From VRUE01 sp963703895 (lineage in GTDB: Bacteria; Actinomycetota; Thermoleophilia; Solirubrobacterales; 70-9), in NCBI GenBank assembly GCA_963703895.1, contig CAVPFX010000003.1, positions 248,001 to 312,000 of the forward strand: a DNA stretch of 64,000 nucleotides. Reading direction: 5' to 3'. Numbering within the stretch: the first letter of the stretch is position 1; each line of letters opens with the position of its first letter. Under the pieces are notes generated by a model. It worked only from the letters and a program-made list of their open reading frames with translations. It ran no database searches and had not been told where the DNA came from. Position numbers and translations under genes: made by a program. Shown here piece after piece: positions 25,233-33,792 of the stretch.

Positions 25233-26828
25233 CTACTCCTCATTCGCGTATTCCAGCAGGGAGGAGTCGACCAGCCACTCGACCGGGGCGCGATCGTCGG
25301 TGTAGACCTCGCCGCCGGCGAGCCGTGGGCCCAGCCCGGCGGCCGCTTCGCGGGCGAGCGGGCGCAGCGCCACGGGCAGGCCGTCCGCGTCGCGAGCCAG
25401 GCGCGCCGCCGAGAGCGGCGCGTCGCTGGCCAGCAGCAGAGTGTTGGTCGACTCGATCGGGTAGCGCATGACGGCGGGGAAGGCCGCGGCCATCGTCCGT
25501 CCGAGCACGCGCTCCAGCTCATCGCTCCCCTCGGGATGGCCGACGTTGAGGACCACTACGCCACCCGGCGCCAGCCGCTCGCGCGCCAGCTCGAAGAACT
25601 CGCGCGTTGCCAGGTAGAAGGGGATGTAGGGCTGGCGGTAGGCGTCGACCATGATCGCGTCGTAGCCGCCGTCGGAGCGGCGTAGCCAGGGCCGGGCGTC
25701 CTCGGCGAAGGTCCGCATGCGCGGGTTGCGCAGGTCGAAGAAGCGGCGGCCGAGCTCGGTCAGCTCGGGATCGATCTCGACCGCGTCGACCCCGGTCTCG
25801 GGAAAGAAGTGGCCGTAGGCGCGCGCCACGGTGCCGGCGCCGTTGCCGAGGATGGCGATGCGGCGCGGTGCCTGGCTGTTGTCGCGTCGCAGGGAAGAGG
25901 CTGAAGGCGCCCCGTCGCGAGCCGCGGCAAACGGCAGGACGAGATGCCCGTCCCAGTAATCGCCAGTCAGGTACTCGCCCGGACGGTAGAGCGAGTGCAC
26001 CGCCTGGCCCTCGTTCAGCTCAAGCACCCGCGTGCCGTCGGGCCGTTCGACGACCCGCGCGTACTCCTGCGTGGTCTCGGCCTCATAGAGGACGCGGCCG
26101 GTGTCGGCGGCCTTGATCGTGCCGACCGGCAGCGAGATGACCAGGGCGAGCAGGGCCGGGGCTGCGAGGAAGCGCCAGCCCAACCCCGCCACGGCCACCA
26201 GGGCCAGAGCCAGGGCGAAGACGAGGAAGGTGCGCTGGGTGCCGAGCGCCGGAATCAGCAGCAGCGCCGCCAGCATCGTGCCGAGCAGCGAGCCCGCGGT
26301 CGAGGTCGCGTACAGCCTCCCCACCACCTCGCCGGAGCCCTCGACGTCGGCGACCGCGAGCCGCACCGCCCATGGCGCCGCCGCCCCGAGCAGCGTCACC
26401 GGCACCGCGACCAGGACCAGCACGCCGAAGAGCGAGCCGGCGAAGCCACCGACCGAGACGCTGTCGAAGGCGTCGGCCGAGAAGCCAAGGAAGGGACGGG
26501 CGGCAAAGGGAACGACGGCGATCAGCAGCGCCGCGACGAGGACGAGCAGGCAGAGGCCGCGCATGTGCGGGTGGCGGTCGGCGAAGCGGCCGCCGAACCA
26601 GTAGCCGACCGAGAGGGCGACGAGGACGACGCCGATCGTGTTCGCCCAGACCACGGTCGAGGCGCCGAAGTAAGGCGCGAGCAGGCGCGCCGCGGCGATC
26701 TCGGCGCCGAGGCTGGCGGCGCCGACGACGAAGACGAGCAGCGCCAGCAGGCGGCGCTGGCCCGGTTCGGGCGCCTCCCCGGGATCGGGCCGCTGGCCCA
26801 ACTCAGACCGGTTCGCGCTCGGGCTCAT
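25233..26828 (-). CDS. Membrane-fused spermidine-synthase-like protein
   Basis: About 531 aa from the ATG at 26828, which begins MSPSANRSELGQ and overlaps the end of the CtaG gene by 26 nt; an upstream ATG at 26903 would add an unlikely Arg/Ser-rich extension. The first half is a block of about eight hydrophobic segments (LLALLVFVVGAASLGAEIAAARLLAP onward). The second half is a Rossmann-type aminopropyltransferase-like domain with ILGNGAGTVARAYG and a VDAVEIDPELTELGRRFF acidic strand. Such fusions are common in bacteria, but their substrate is usually unproven, so polyamine synthesis should not be assumed. Confidence 0.85.
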   Translation of the reverse strand: MSPSANRSELGQRPDPGEAPEPGQRRLLALLVFVVGAASLGAEIAAARLLAPYFGASTVVWANTIGVVLVALSVGYWFGGRFADRHPHMRGLCLLVLVAALLIAVVPFAARPFLGFSADAFDSVSVGGFAGSLFGVLVLVAVPVTLLGAAAPWAVRLAVADVEGSGEVVGRLYATSTAGSLLGTMLAALLLIPALGTQRTFLVFALALALVAVAGLGWRFLAAPALLALVISLPVGTIKAADTGRVLYEAETTQEYARVVERPDGTRVLELNEGQAVHSLYRPGEYLTGDYWDGHLVLPFAAARDGAPSASSLRRDNSQAPRRIAILGNGAGTVARAYGHFFPETGVDAVEIDPELTELGRRFFDLRNPRMRTFAEDARPWLRRSDGGYDAIMVDAYRQPYIPFYLATREFFELARERLAPGGVVVLNVGHPEGSDELERVLGRTMAAAFPAVMRYPIESTNTLLLASDAPLSAARLARDADGLPVALRPLAREAAAGLGPRLAGGEVYTDDRAPVEWLVDSSLLEYANEE

Positions 26829-27720
26829 CCGAGGCAGCGTAGATCCGCTGTTCGAGCCGCTCGGCGTGGCCGGCCGCGACCGCGCGCTGCGCCCGCCGCT
26901 CATCGAGGGCGAAGCCGCGCGCCTCGGCCAGCTCGAGCAGGCGCTGGCGCTCGCTGCCTTCGCGCGCCACCTCGAAGAAGATCCAGGCGAGCACGCCGAG
27001 GGCGAGGAACGTCCCCTCGACCATCATGATCGCGCCGGCCGTGCTCTGGTCGCCGATCGGCGAGATCCCCCAGAACTTCTCGCCCTTGCCGTAGATCGGG
27101 TAGAGCACCGAGCCCGACCACATCAGCACGTTGCCGAGCACGGCGCCGGCGAAGCGGACGGCGATCACGTAGCCGACCTTCCAGGCAGCGGTGAACCACT
27201 CGGGCTTCGGCAGCGGGCCGAAGATCGGCATCCACATCAAGCAGCCGAAGAAGAGGAAGCAGGTGTGCTCGAGCGCGTGCAGCGGCGCCGTGCCGTAAGC
27301 GGCGTCGTAGAAGGCCGGGATGTGCCAGAGGTAGAAGTTGAGTGCCCAGAGCGGCAGCGCGACGAGCGGGTGGGCGAGCACCTGCAGGCGATTGAAGAGC
27401 CGGATCGAGAGGATCGGCTGCAGCAGCCCTTTGGTCAGGCCGAGGACGATCAAGAGCGTCGCCAGGTCGCCGATCAAGAGGTGCTCGGCCATGTGGGCGA
27501 TCACCAGCTCCTCGGCGATGTGGCCGATCGGGCTGAACAGGGCAAGCGAGATAAGCAGCAGGCCACTGCCGAAGCAGAGCTGGCGCCAGAGCGGCACCGG
27601 CCGGCCGTCCCAGGAGAGTGTCCGCGCCCGGGCCCAGTAGGCGACCGCGCCGATCGTGATCGGGAAGACCTCGACCGGGGCGAAGGCCCCAGAGACGTGG
27701 GCAAGGAGAACGCTGCTCAC
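26803..27720 (-). CDS. ctaG: Cytochrome c oxidase assembly protein, CtaG/caa3 type
   Basis: A 305-aa integral membrane protein with about seven hydrophobic helices and conserved His-containing segments (IAHMAEHLLIGDLA, NFYLWHIPAFYDAAY, HALEHTCFLFFGCLMW). These match the caa3-type CtaG family involved in copper insertion or assembly of cytochrome oxidase. The GTG at 27720 is chosen because it gives the usual short N-terminus before the first helix; an upstream ATG at 27768 would overlap the divergent GH15 gene. The C-terminus is a soluble charged helix. Only 20 bp separate it from the divergent gene at 27741, so one or both transcripts may be leaderless. Confidence 0.85.
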   Translation of the reverse strand: MSSVLLAHVSGAFAPVEVFPITIGAVAYWARARTLSWDGRPVPLWRQLCFGSGLLLISLALFSPIGHIAEELVIAHMAEHLLIGDLATLLIVLGLTKGLLQPILSIRLFNRLQVLAHPLVALPLWALNFYLWHIPAFYDAAYGTAPLHALEHTCFLFFGCLMWMPIFGPLPKPEWFTAAWKVGYVIAVRFAGAVLGNVLMWSGSVLYPIYGKGEKFWGISPIGDQSTAGAIMMVEGTFLALGVLAWIFFEVAREGSERQRLLELAEARGFALDERRAQRAVAAGHAERLEQRIYAASDEPEREPV

Positions 27721-27740
27721 GGTGGTAGCTTGGCACGGCC

Positions 27741-29642
27741 GTGAGCGCTGCCGACACCAGCTTTCCACCGATCGGCGGCTACGGCTTCCTCTCCGACTGC
27801 CACACCAGCGCCCTGGTCTCCTACGACGGCGCGGTCGAGTGGCTCTGCCTCCCCCGCTTCGACTCCCCGAGCGCCTTCGGCGCCCTGCTCGACCGCGGCG
27901 CCGGACACTTCAAGCTCGCCCCAAAGGGCGTGATCGTGCCGATCAGCCGCCGCTACGAGCCCGGCACGCTGGTGATCGAGACGACCTGGGTGACCGACAC
28001 GGGCTGGCTGGTCACCCACGACATGCTCTCGATCGCCGAGTGGGTACCGGGTGGCAACGGCTCGGAGGGCCGGCCGCAGACCGGGCACGAGTCCGACCGC
28101 TCGCTGCTGCGCTTGGTCACCTGCGTCGACGGCGAGGTCGACATAGAGATGGAGTGCCTGCCGCGCTTCGGCTACGGCGCCGAGGGCGCGGCCTGGAGCG
28201 GCGGCGAACTGGGCGAAGCGATGGCCCGCGGCAGCGACGGCACCGAGCTGCGCCTGACCAGCGACATGGAGCTGAGCCTCGATGACGACGGCGCCGCCCG
28301 CGGCACGCTGCGCCTGCGCGAGGACGAGAGCGGCTTCTGCGCTATTACCTGGGGGGACAGCGATCTGGGCGGCCCGCGCAGCGCTCCCGAGGCGCTCGAG
28401 CGGCTCGACTCGACCGAAGAGTTCTGGCGCGAGTGGCTGCGCGCCGGCGACTTCCCAGACCACCCCTGGCGCATCCACCTGCAGCGCTCGGCCCTGGTGC
28501 TGAAGGGTCTCACCTACACGCCGAGCGGGGCGATCGTCGCCGCCCCAACCACCTCGCTGCCCGAGACCCCCGGCGGCGAACGCAACTGGGACTACCGCTA
28601 CAGCTGGATCCGCGACTCGACCTTCAGCCTCTGGGCCCTGCACACGCTCGGCTTCGACCAGGAGGCGCGGGACTTCATGCGCTTCATCCTCAGCGTCTGC
28701 AAGGACAACCCGGACCTGCAGATCATGTACGGGATCAGCGGCGAGCGCGAGCTGACCGAGAGCACGCTCGATCACCTCAGCGGCTACGGCGGCGCCCGCC
28801 CGGTGCGGATCGGCAACGGCGCCTACGACCAGCGCCAGAACGACGTCTGGGGCGCCCTGCTCGACTCGATCTACCTTCACTTCAAGGCACTCCGGGGCAG
28901 TGGCACGCAGGCGGACCGACAGCTGATCCGCCACCAGGTCGAAGCGGCGATCGAGGCTTGGCCCAACCCCGACCAGGGGATCTGGGAGTCGCGCGGCGAG
29001 CCCAAGCACTACGTCTCCTCGAAGCTGATGATCTGGGTCGCGGCGGACCGCGGCGCCCGTCTTGCCCGCGAGATCGGCCTCGACGACCTGGCCGACGAGT
29101 GGCGGCAGAAGGCGGATGAGATGCAGGCCGAGATCCTCGAGCGCGGCGTCCGCGACGGCGTCTTTCGCCAGCACTACGAGACCGACGCGCTCGACGCCTC
29201 CACCTTGCTGATCCCGCTGCTGCGCTTCCTCCCCGCCGACGATCCGCGCGTGCGGGCCACGGTCGAGGCGATCGCCGACGACCTCACGCAGCACGGCCTC
29301 GTCCTCCGCTACAAGGTCGAGGAGACCGACGACGGGCTCAGCGGCGAGGAGGGCAGCTTCCTGATCTGCTCCTTCTGGCTCGTCTCGGCGCTCTCGGAGA
29401 TCGGCGAGAGCGAGCGGGCGCGGGCGCTCTGCGAGCGCTTGCTCGAGGCGGCCGGTTGGCTCGACCTCTTCGCCGAGGAGCTCGAGCCGCAGAGCGGCCG
29501 TCACCTCGGCAACTTCCCCCAGGCCTTCACCCACCTGGCGCTGATCAACGCCGTCTCGCACGTGATCGCCGACGAGAAGCGGGAGGACGGCGGCCCGACC
29601 GCGGTCTTCACCGAGATGGGCGGCGTCCGCGAGGACGCCTGA
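27741..29642 (+). CDS. Glycoside hydrolase family 15 (glucoamylase/trehalase-like)
   Basis: A 633-aa cytosolic (no signal peptide) inverting alpha-glucosidase-like protein. It has the N-terminal super-beta-sandwich typical of bacterial GH15 (PIGGYGFLSDCHTSALVSYDGAVEWLCLPRFDSPS) and the (alpha/alpha)6 barrel beginning around ERNWDYRYSWIRDSTFSL. Candidate general acid is Glu416 (GIWESRGEPKHYV) and general base Glu536 or 537 (SGEEGSFLICSFWL). Substrate could be trehalose or alpha-glucan; GH15 trehalases of actinobacteria have this architecture. GTG start, directly divergent from ctaG with no room for a long leader. Confidence 0.9.
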   Translation: MSAADTSFPPIGGYGFLSDCHTSALVSYDGAVEWLCLPRFDSPSAFGALLDRGAGHFKLAPKGVIVPISRRYEPGTLVIETTWVTDTGWLVTHDMLSIAEWVPGGNGSEGRPQTGHESDRSLLRLVTCVDGEVDIEMECLPRFGYGAEGAAWSGGELGEAMARGSDGTELRLTSDMELSLDDDGAARGTLRLREDESGFCAITWGDSDLGGPRSAPEALERLDSTEEFWREWLRAGDFPDHPWRIHLQRSALVLKGLTYTPSGAIVAAPTTSLPETPGGERNWDYRYSWIRDSTFSLWALHTLGFDQEARDFMRFILSVCKDNPDLQIMYGISGERELTESTLDHLSGYGGARPVRIGNGAYDQRQNDVWGALLDSIYLHFKALRGSGTQADRQLIRHQVEAAIEAWPNPDQGIWESRGEPKHYVSSKLMIWVAADRGARLAREIGLDDLADEWRQKADEMQAEILERGVRDGVFRQHYETDALDASTLLIPLLRFLPADDPRVRATVEAIADDLTQHGLVLRYKVEETDDGLSGEEGSFLICSFWLVSALSEIGESERARALCERLLEAAGWLDLFAEELEPQSGRHLGNFPQAFTHLALINAVSHVIADEKREDGGPTAVFTEMGGVREDA

Positions 29643-29693
29643 ATGCTTCTGTCTGCCGGACAATAGATTTCGTTTGCTCTATATTCCCGGTAC

Positions 29694-30029
29694 ATGGCGC
29701 CAGGGAGCAACCCGAAAGGCAACGACCTCTTCAACGCCCTCGGGCACCCGATGCGACGACGCATCCTGCGCGAGATGCTCGACAGCGGGGAAGAGGCAAG
29801 TCCGCGCGAGCTCGCCGCCAAGCTCTCTGAGCAGCTCAGCGCGCTCAGCTACCACGTCAGGGTGCTGGCCGAATGCAAGGCCGTCGAACTGATCCGCACC
29901 CAGCAGATCCGCGGCTCGACCCAGCACTTCTACCGGGCGATAGTCAAAGCGAACTGGGCCCTCTCGGCGCTGGAGGCCGACGAGGAGCCCCCGCGCGAGG
30001 GCCACTCGCGGGGGGAAGAGAAGGGCTGA
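29694..30029 (+). CDS. ArsR-like winged helix-turn-helix regulator
   Basis: A 111-aa DNA-binding protein: DLFNALGHPMRRRILREML, then the recognition unit ELAAKLSEQLSALSYHVRVLAECKAVELI and a beta-wing (QIRGSTQHFYRAI). No metal-binding Cys is present, so it is not a classical metal sensor. The tail is acidic and then basic. It lies 51 bp after the GH15 gene and 11 bp before the next small gene. The AT-rich stretch at 29664-29690 may hold its promoter. Confidence 0.85.
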   Translation: MAPGSNPKGNDLFNALGHPMRRRILREMLDSGEEASPRELAAKLSEQLSALSYHVRVLAECKAVELIRTQQIRGSTQHFYRAIVKANWALSALEADEEPPREGHSRGEEKG

Positions 30030-30040
30030 ACGCTCCCCTT

Positions 30041-30322
30041 ATGCAGGCAATCGTGGAGGCCAGCGACCACATCCGCACGACGCACGAGGAAGACAGGAGC
30101 TTCGAAGCGACTGTCCTGCAGCAGGTTCTCGCCCTCCACCCCAGCCCGATCACGCTCGAGGAGCTGATCCGCGAGATCGGCGGTGGCGAGGGTTTCGCCC
30201 AGCGCGACGCGGTCGAGCGGGCCGTGCGCGACCTCGCTGGCTGCGGCCTCCTGCACCGCAACCAGACGCTCGTGCTGGCCAGCCGCGCTGCGCTGCGATT
30301 CGACGAACTGCTCGGCGAATAG
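30041..30322 (+). CDS. Small winged-helix-like protein
   Basis: A 93-aa protein from the ATG at 30041, 11 bp after the ArsR-like stop. Its sequence (VLQQVLALHPSPITLEELIREIG, AVERAVRDLAGCGLLHRNQTLVLASRAALRFDELL) looks like a compact winged-helix fold. It could be a regulator partner of the upstream gene; no family was recognised with certainty. A purine-rich segment (GGGGGAAGAGAAGG) in the end of the previous gene may serve as the ribosome site. Confidence 0.7.
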   Translation: MQAIVEASDHIRTTHEEDRSFEATVLQQVLALHPSPITLEELIREIGGGEGFAQRDAVERAVRDLAGCGLLHRNQTLVLASRAALRFDELLGE

Positions 30323-30343
30323 TCCAGTAGCATCGCTGCGAAG

Positions 30344-30688
30344 TTGAGTCCCGCGCCGTTCAAAGTTCGCAGCGAGCAGCAAGACGGGGTGTTCGTGATC
30401 GCAGTCGAGGGGGAGCTGGACATGAACACCGCAACCGATCTGGAGCGTGAGCTCGAGGGACCGCTCAACGCTGCCCAATCGCCGCTCCTGCTCGACCTCA
30501 GCAGCTGCGAGTTCATCGACTCGACCGGGATCGCCCTGATCGTGCGCTCCTGGCAGACGCTCGACGGCGGGTTTGCGCTTTGCGGAGTCGGACACCAAGT
30601 GCGGAGGGTGCTTGACGTCACCGGCCTCGAGGAAACGATCCCGACCCATTCAAGCCGCGAGCAAGCGCTCGAGCGGTTGCGTGCCTGA
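30344..30688 (+). CDS. STAS-domain anti-sigma factor antagonist
   Basis: A 114-aa single STAS domain (TTG start). VFVIAVEGELDMNTATDLERELEG and DLSSCEFIDSTGIALIVRS are the classic strand/helix pattern, with Ser60 as the predicted phosphorylation site in FIDSTG. Such proteins bind anti-sigma kinases and release sigma factors when dephosphorylated. No cognate anti-sigma kinase or sigma factor is in the window. It is 21 bp after the previous gene and 2 bp before the next, so probably part of the 29694-31419 operon. Confidence 0.85.
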   Translation: MSPAPFKVRSEQQDGVFVIAVEGELDMNTATDLERELEGPLNAAQSPLLLDLSSCEFIDSTGIALIVRSWQTLDGGFALCGVGHQVRRVLDVTGLEETIPTHSSREQALERLRA

Positions 30689-30690
30689 GC

Positions 30691-31419
30691 TTGCGCCGAG
30701 CTCTGGCAAGCCTCGCCGCCGCGGCGCTGTTCCTGCTCATCGCTGCCGGTAGCGCCACGCCCGAGGGCCGAATCGTGATCCACGGCGCCGAGGCGGGCAC
30801 GCACCTGCGGCTCAGCGTCAGCGGCTCCAGCCTGATCGTCAACGGGCCGATGGCCGAAGCGACCGAAGGCTGCCGCTTTATCCGCGGCCACGGCGAAGCG
30901 AGCTGCCCACTGGCGGACGTCGGCTCGATCGAAATCGACACCGGGCCGGCCGACGACAAGGTCACCGTCCTCGATCGCCTGCCCGTACCGCTCACCGCCT
31001 ACCTGGGCGCGGGCTCGGACAAGCTCGTCGGCAACGCCGAGCCGGACACCTGCTATCCGCAGGGAACGCCACGCAATCGCTGCATCGGCGAAGGCGGCGA
31101 TGACATCTGCATCTCCGCTCCAATCAACACCGACTGCGTCGGCGGTGGTGGCGACGACTACTGCAAGACCAGCGACGGCAGCGACGGCTGCTGGGGCGGC
31201 CCCGGCAACGACACCTGCCTGATGGGCGGCGGCGAAGACGGCTGCCACGGCGAAGGTGGCAACGACCGCCTCTACGGCGGTCCCGGCGGCGACCAGCTCT
31301 ACGGCGGCGACGGCTCCGACCTCTGCGTCGGCGAACCGGGGCTGGGCAAGGCGCGCGAATGCGAGCTCAGGCCGCGGCGCGATCGCAAGGCGGCGCTCCG
31401 CCGCACGCCCTCCTCCTAG
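30691..31419 (+). CDS. Secreted RTX-like Asp/Gly repeat protein with Cys
   Basis: A 242-aa protein with a TTG start, a signal peptide (LRRALASLAAAALFLLIAAGSA) and a ~90-residue beta domain. Repeats of the RTX calcium-binding type follow (GGDDIC, GGGDDYC, GGPGNDTC, GGEDGC, GGNDRLYGGPGGDQLYGGDGSDLC). Most repeats carry Cys at the position usually held by a bulky hydrophobic residue. The C-terminus is basic. Extracellular calcium-stabilised structure is inferred from the repeat class. It is the last gene of the small plus-strand cluster. Confidence 0.75.
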   Translation: MRRALASLAAAALFLLIAAGSATPEGRIVIHGAEAGTHLRLSVSGSSLIVNGPMAEATEGCRFIRGHGEASCPLADVGSIEIDTGPADDKVTVLDRLPVPLTAYLGAGSDKLVGNAEPDTCYPQGTPRNRCIGEGGDDICISAPINTDCVGGGGDDYCKTSDGSDGCWGGPGNDTCLMGGGEDGCHGEGGNDRLYGGPGGDQLYGGDGSDLCVGEPGLGKARECELRPRRDRKAALRRTPSS

Positions 31420-31432
31420 CATCGCTCAAAGA

Positions 31433-31472
31433 ATTTTGTTCGGCTAATACAATTAGCTCAGCCGAACCAAAT
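31433..31472 (+). promoter_or_regulatory. Inverted repeat upstream of family A gene (copy 4)
   Basis: ATTTTGTTCGGCT and AGCCGAACCAAAT form 13-bp arms (12 of 13 paired, inner 8 perfect) around a 14-nt spacer that is itself partly symmetric (CTAAT/ATTAG). It lies 23 bp before the ATG at 31496 and just after the RTX-like gene. It could be an operator over the promoter or a terminator for the upstream gene; the short AT-rich right flank fits either. Confidence 0.5.
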
Positions 31473-31495
31473 CTTTGCCAGTGAGAGGAGTAAAG

Positions 31496-32200
31496 ATGAA
31501 TCGATCACGAATGGTGATCAAGGCACTGGGCCTGTCCGGTCTCGTCATCGGCCTGACCATGCTCGTCGCGATCCTTGCCCATGCGGAACCAACCGCGAAC
31601 TGGGTGGTCAATGGCGCCAATATCGCCAACAACACCTTACTACCCGAAGCTCAGGTCAAAGAACTCGAGAGTAAAGACGGAGTTCTGTTATTCACCACCA
31701 AATTTGGCACCTCGGTCGAAGTCTTATGCACTGCAGTCGCACTCACCAACGTCAAGCTCAAGACTCAAGGGAGCACGACCGAAGGGAGCGCCACATTCTC
31801 CGGGTGCATAGTCAAGCTCTTCAAAACGCTATCCGAGGCATGCAAACCATCCGCCGGTGGTCAAAAAAAAGGCGTGATCAAAACCCTGAACCTCTTAGGC
31901 TTAATCGTATTAAGCTCAGGCAGTCCAATTGTCTTATTCGCACCCGAGACAGGCACCCTTATCGCGCAGATCGAACTTGGCGAAGACTGCTCAATCGGCG
32001 AATCGATCCCCGTCACAGGCGAGGTCACGTTCAAAGACTCCTCGTTCAAAACGTCTGCCGTCGACCATTTATTCATAGAGGGACCGATAACGGGAACAAA
32101 CCTCCTAGCCCTTGGCCAGCAGGCGACGCTGGACTTCGGCGCGGTGGCCACGCTCGCTGGAGCCCATGCGGGGCTCAAATGGTCCGGGTCACCCGGGTGA
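31496..32200 (+). CDS. Secreted family A protein, copy 4
   Basis: A 234-aa exported protein from the ATG at 31496, behind GTGAGAGGAG. The signal peptide is MNRSRMVIKALGLSGLVIGLTM to AHAEP. The core (WVVNGANIANNTLLPEAQ, LLFTTKFGT, LCTAVALTNVKLKT, FSGC, CKPSAGG, GEDCSIGESIPVTG) is closest to the copy at 2420, although the two lie 29 kb apart on opposite strands. TTA is used for many Leu (for example three in LLGLIVLSS). It lacks the ACCGTAACT leader of the minus-strand copies and instead has an inverted repeat upstream. It is followed 64 bp later by copy 5. Confidence 0.8.
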   Translation: MNRSRMVIKALGLSGLVIGLTMLVAILAHAEPTANWVVNGANIANNTLLPEAQVKELESKDGVLLFTTKFGTSVEVLCTAVALTNVKLKTQGSTTEGSATFSGCIVKLFKTLSEACKPSAGGQKKGVIKTLNLLGLIVLSSGSPIVLFAPETGTLIAQIELGEDCSIGESIPVTGEVTFKDSSFKTSAVDHLFIEGPITGTNLLALGQQATLDFGAVATLAGAHAGLKWSGSPG

Positions 32201-32264
32201 TGAAACGCCATGTAAAGGAGGGCCGCGTGTCCTGGCTTTAGCTCAAACCGAGAGGAGAATGATG

Positions 32265-32981
32265 ATGAGACTTGGAATGTCGGGGCTGTGCGCCCTTGTC
32301 CTTGGCCTCGTGACGATGACATCCAGTGGTACGGCTCAAGCAGAAGTTGGAGCCAACTGGGGGTATCTCAACCAAGCGGGCGAATTAAAATTCTTCAACA
32401 AAGCATTAGTGCCACAGCTTCAAATTAGAGAAATAGAGAATAACACCGCAACGCTCTTATTCTCCTTCGGCAGCACGCCGGTCACCGTCTTATGTACCTC
32501 GGCCGCGCTGATCGAAGGTGGGAAACTCGAACTCGAAGGGACGATCTCTTTAGGGCGAGTCGCTTTCAGCGGCTGCGTAATGCTGGTCAATGGAAAATTC
32601 ATCGCGGCTTGTCAACCAATTGGCGGGGGCAAAAAAGGCGTAATCGAAAGCAAGAAAGCGACAGCCTTACTCGTCTTACACGAATTGGCTGGCAAAACGC
32701 ACGAGCCGCTTGTGCTGATCAAACCAGATACGGGCACGACGCTGGCAGAAATAGAATTCAGCGAAGAATGCGCACTTGGACCAGGATGGCCGATCGCGGG
32801 CCAACTGGCGCTGAGGGACGGGAAAAACGAACTCAAAACACACCTGGTGGAACATTTACTTCTAGCGGGACCCTTAACCGCACTGACGTTCGTTGGCAGC
32901 CCCGCGGTGCTTGACGGCAGCGTGCTCGTCAAGCTCTTCGGCTTCCACGAATTTTTGAAATGGGCTGGTTCACCCGCCTGA
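32265..32981 (+). CDS. Secreted family A protein, copy 5
   Basis: A 238-aa exported protein. Three consecutive ATG codons lie at 32259, 32262 and 32265; the last has the best spacing from AGAGGAG. The signal peptide is MRLGMSGLCALVLGLVTM to TAQAE. Family A motifs GANWGYLNQAGELKFFNKAL, VTVLCTSAAL, FSGCVMLVNG, FSEECALG and HLVEHLLLAG place it between the 2420/31496 and 17099/18502 groups. TTA Leu codons are frequent (both Leu of VLH and LLF contexts). Its last 12 nt overlap the 3' end of the convergent alpha/beta hydrolase gene. Function is unknown. Confidence 0.8.
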   Translation: MRLGMSGLCALVLGLVTMTSSGTAQAEVGANWGYLNQAGELKFFNKALVPQLQIREIENNTATLLFSFGSTPVTVLCTSAALIEGGKLELEGTISLGRVAFSGCVMLVNGKFIAACQPIGGGKKGVIESKKATALLVLHELAGKTHEPLVLIKPDTGTTLAEIEFSEECALGPGWPIAGQLALRDGKNELKTHLVEHLLLAGPLTALTFVGSPAVLDGSVLVKLFGFHEFLKWAGSPA

Positions 32982-33782
32982 GAGGCCATCGGTAGCTCTC
33001 CCCCGCCGTGACCCGAGGAACGACTCGATCGCTCCCAGGGTCTCGACGGGGGACTCCCAGAGCAGGTTGTGGCCGTTGGGGACTGTGACCTCGGTCAGCA
33101 GCTCGCCGAGGGCCTCGCGGTAGCGGGGCAGCTGGACGCTGCCGTCGAAGAGCGGCACCTGGGGGCGGACCATCAGGGTGGGCAGCTGGGCGATCGGCGG
33201 CGGCGGGAGAACCATCTCGCTCCAGGCGACCACGACGGCGCTGGGGCTGAAGCTGAAGCGGAGGCGGCCGTCCGGGCCCTTGCGCAAGTCCTCGTCGACG
33301 TAGGCAGCGACCACCTCGCGCGGGGCGGCCACCGTCCTCCCGGTCGAGAGCAGGGCGTTGATCGCGCCCTCTGGGGTGGCGAAGCTCCAGTCGAGGCGTT
33401 CGAGTTCGGCGCTCTGCAGGGCCGCGGCGGCGGGCACTTCGACGGCGGGGTCGAGCAGCACCAGGCGGTCGCTGCGCTCGGGCGCCCTGGCGGCTGCTGC
33501 CGCCACCAGGCGACCGCCGAGGCTGTGTCCGACCCAGGTGACGCGCTCGACCTCAAGCGCATCCACGGTCTCGAAGAGGTCGTTGACGTGGGTCTCGGCA
33601 TTCCACGGCGGCAGACGCTCGGAGTCGCCGTGGCCGCGCAGGTCGACGGCGGCGACGAAGTGGCCGAGGTCAGCAAGGCGTTCGCCCAGGTCGGCGAAGA
33701 TGCCGCCGTGCTGGGTGATGCCGTGGACGCAGACGACGCACTCGGCAGCGGACGAGCCCCAGCGGCGGCTTGCAAGCTCCAT
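32970..33782 (-). CDS. Alpha/beta hydrolase at the end of the PKS operon
   Basis: A 270-aa alpha/beta hydrolase: oxyanion segment CVHGITQHGGIF, DLRGHGDSE, nucleophile elbow GHSLGG (Ser near residue 95), acid candidate in LLDPAVE or the MVRPQVPLFDGS strand, and His in VPNGHNLLWESP. It starts 10 bp after the stop of the first crotonyl-CoA carboxylase/reductase, so it belongs to the same transcript. It could trim or hydrolyse a polyketide ester, or act as an editing thioesterase; sequence alone does not decide. Its 3' end overlaps the convergent family A gene by 12 nt. Confidence 0.85.
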   Translation of the reverse strand: MELASRRWGSSAAECVVCVHGITQHGGIFADLGERLADLGHFVAAVDLRGHGDSERLPPWNAETHVNDLFETVDALEVERVTWVGHSLGGRLVAAAAARAPERSDRLVLLDPAVEVPAAAALQSAELERLDWSFATPEGAINALLSTGRTVAAPREVVAAYVDEDLRKGPDGRLRFSFSPSAVVVAWSEMVLPPPPIAQLPTLMVRPQVPLFDGSVQLPRYREALGELLTEVTVPNGHNLLWESPVETLGAIESFLGSRRGRATDGLSGG

Positions 33783-33792
33783 CGCCGCAGCC

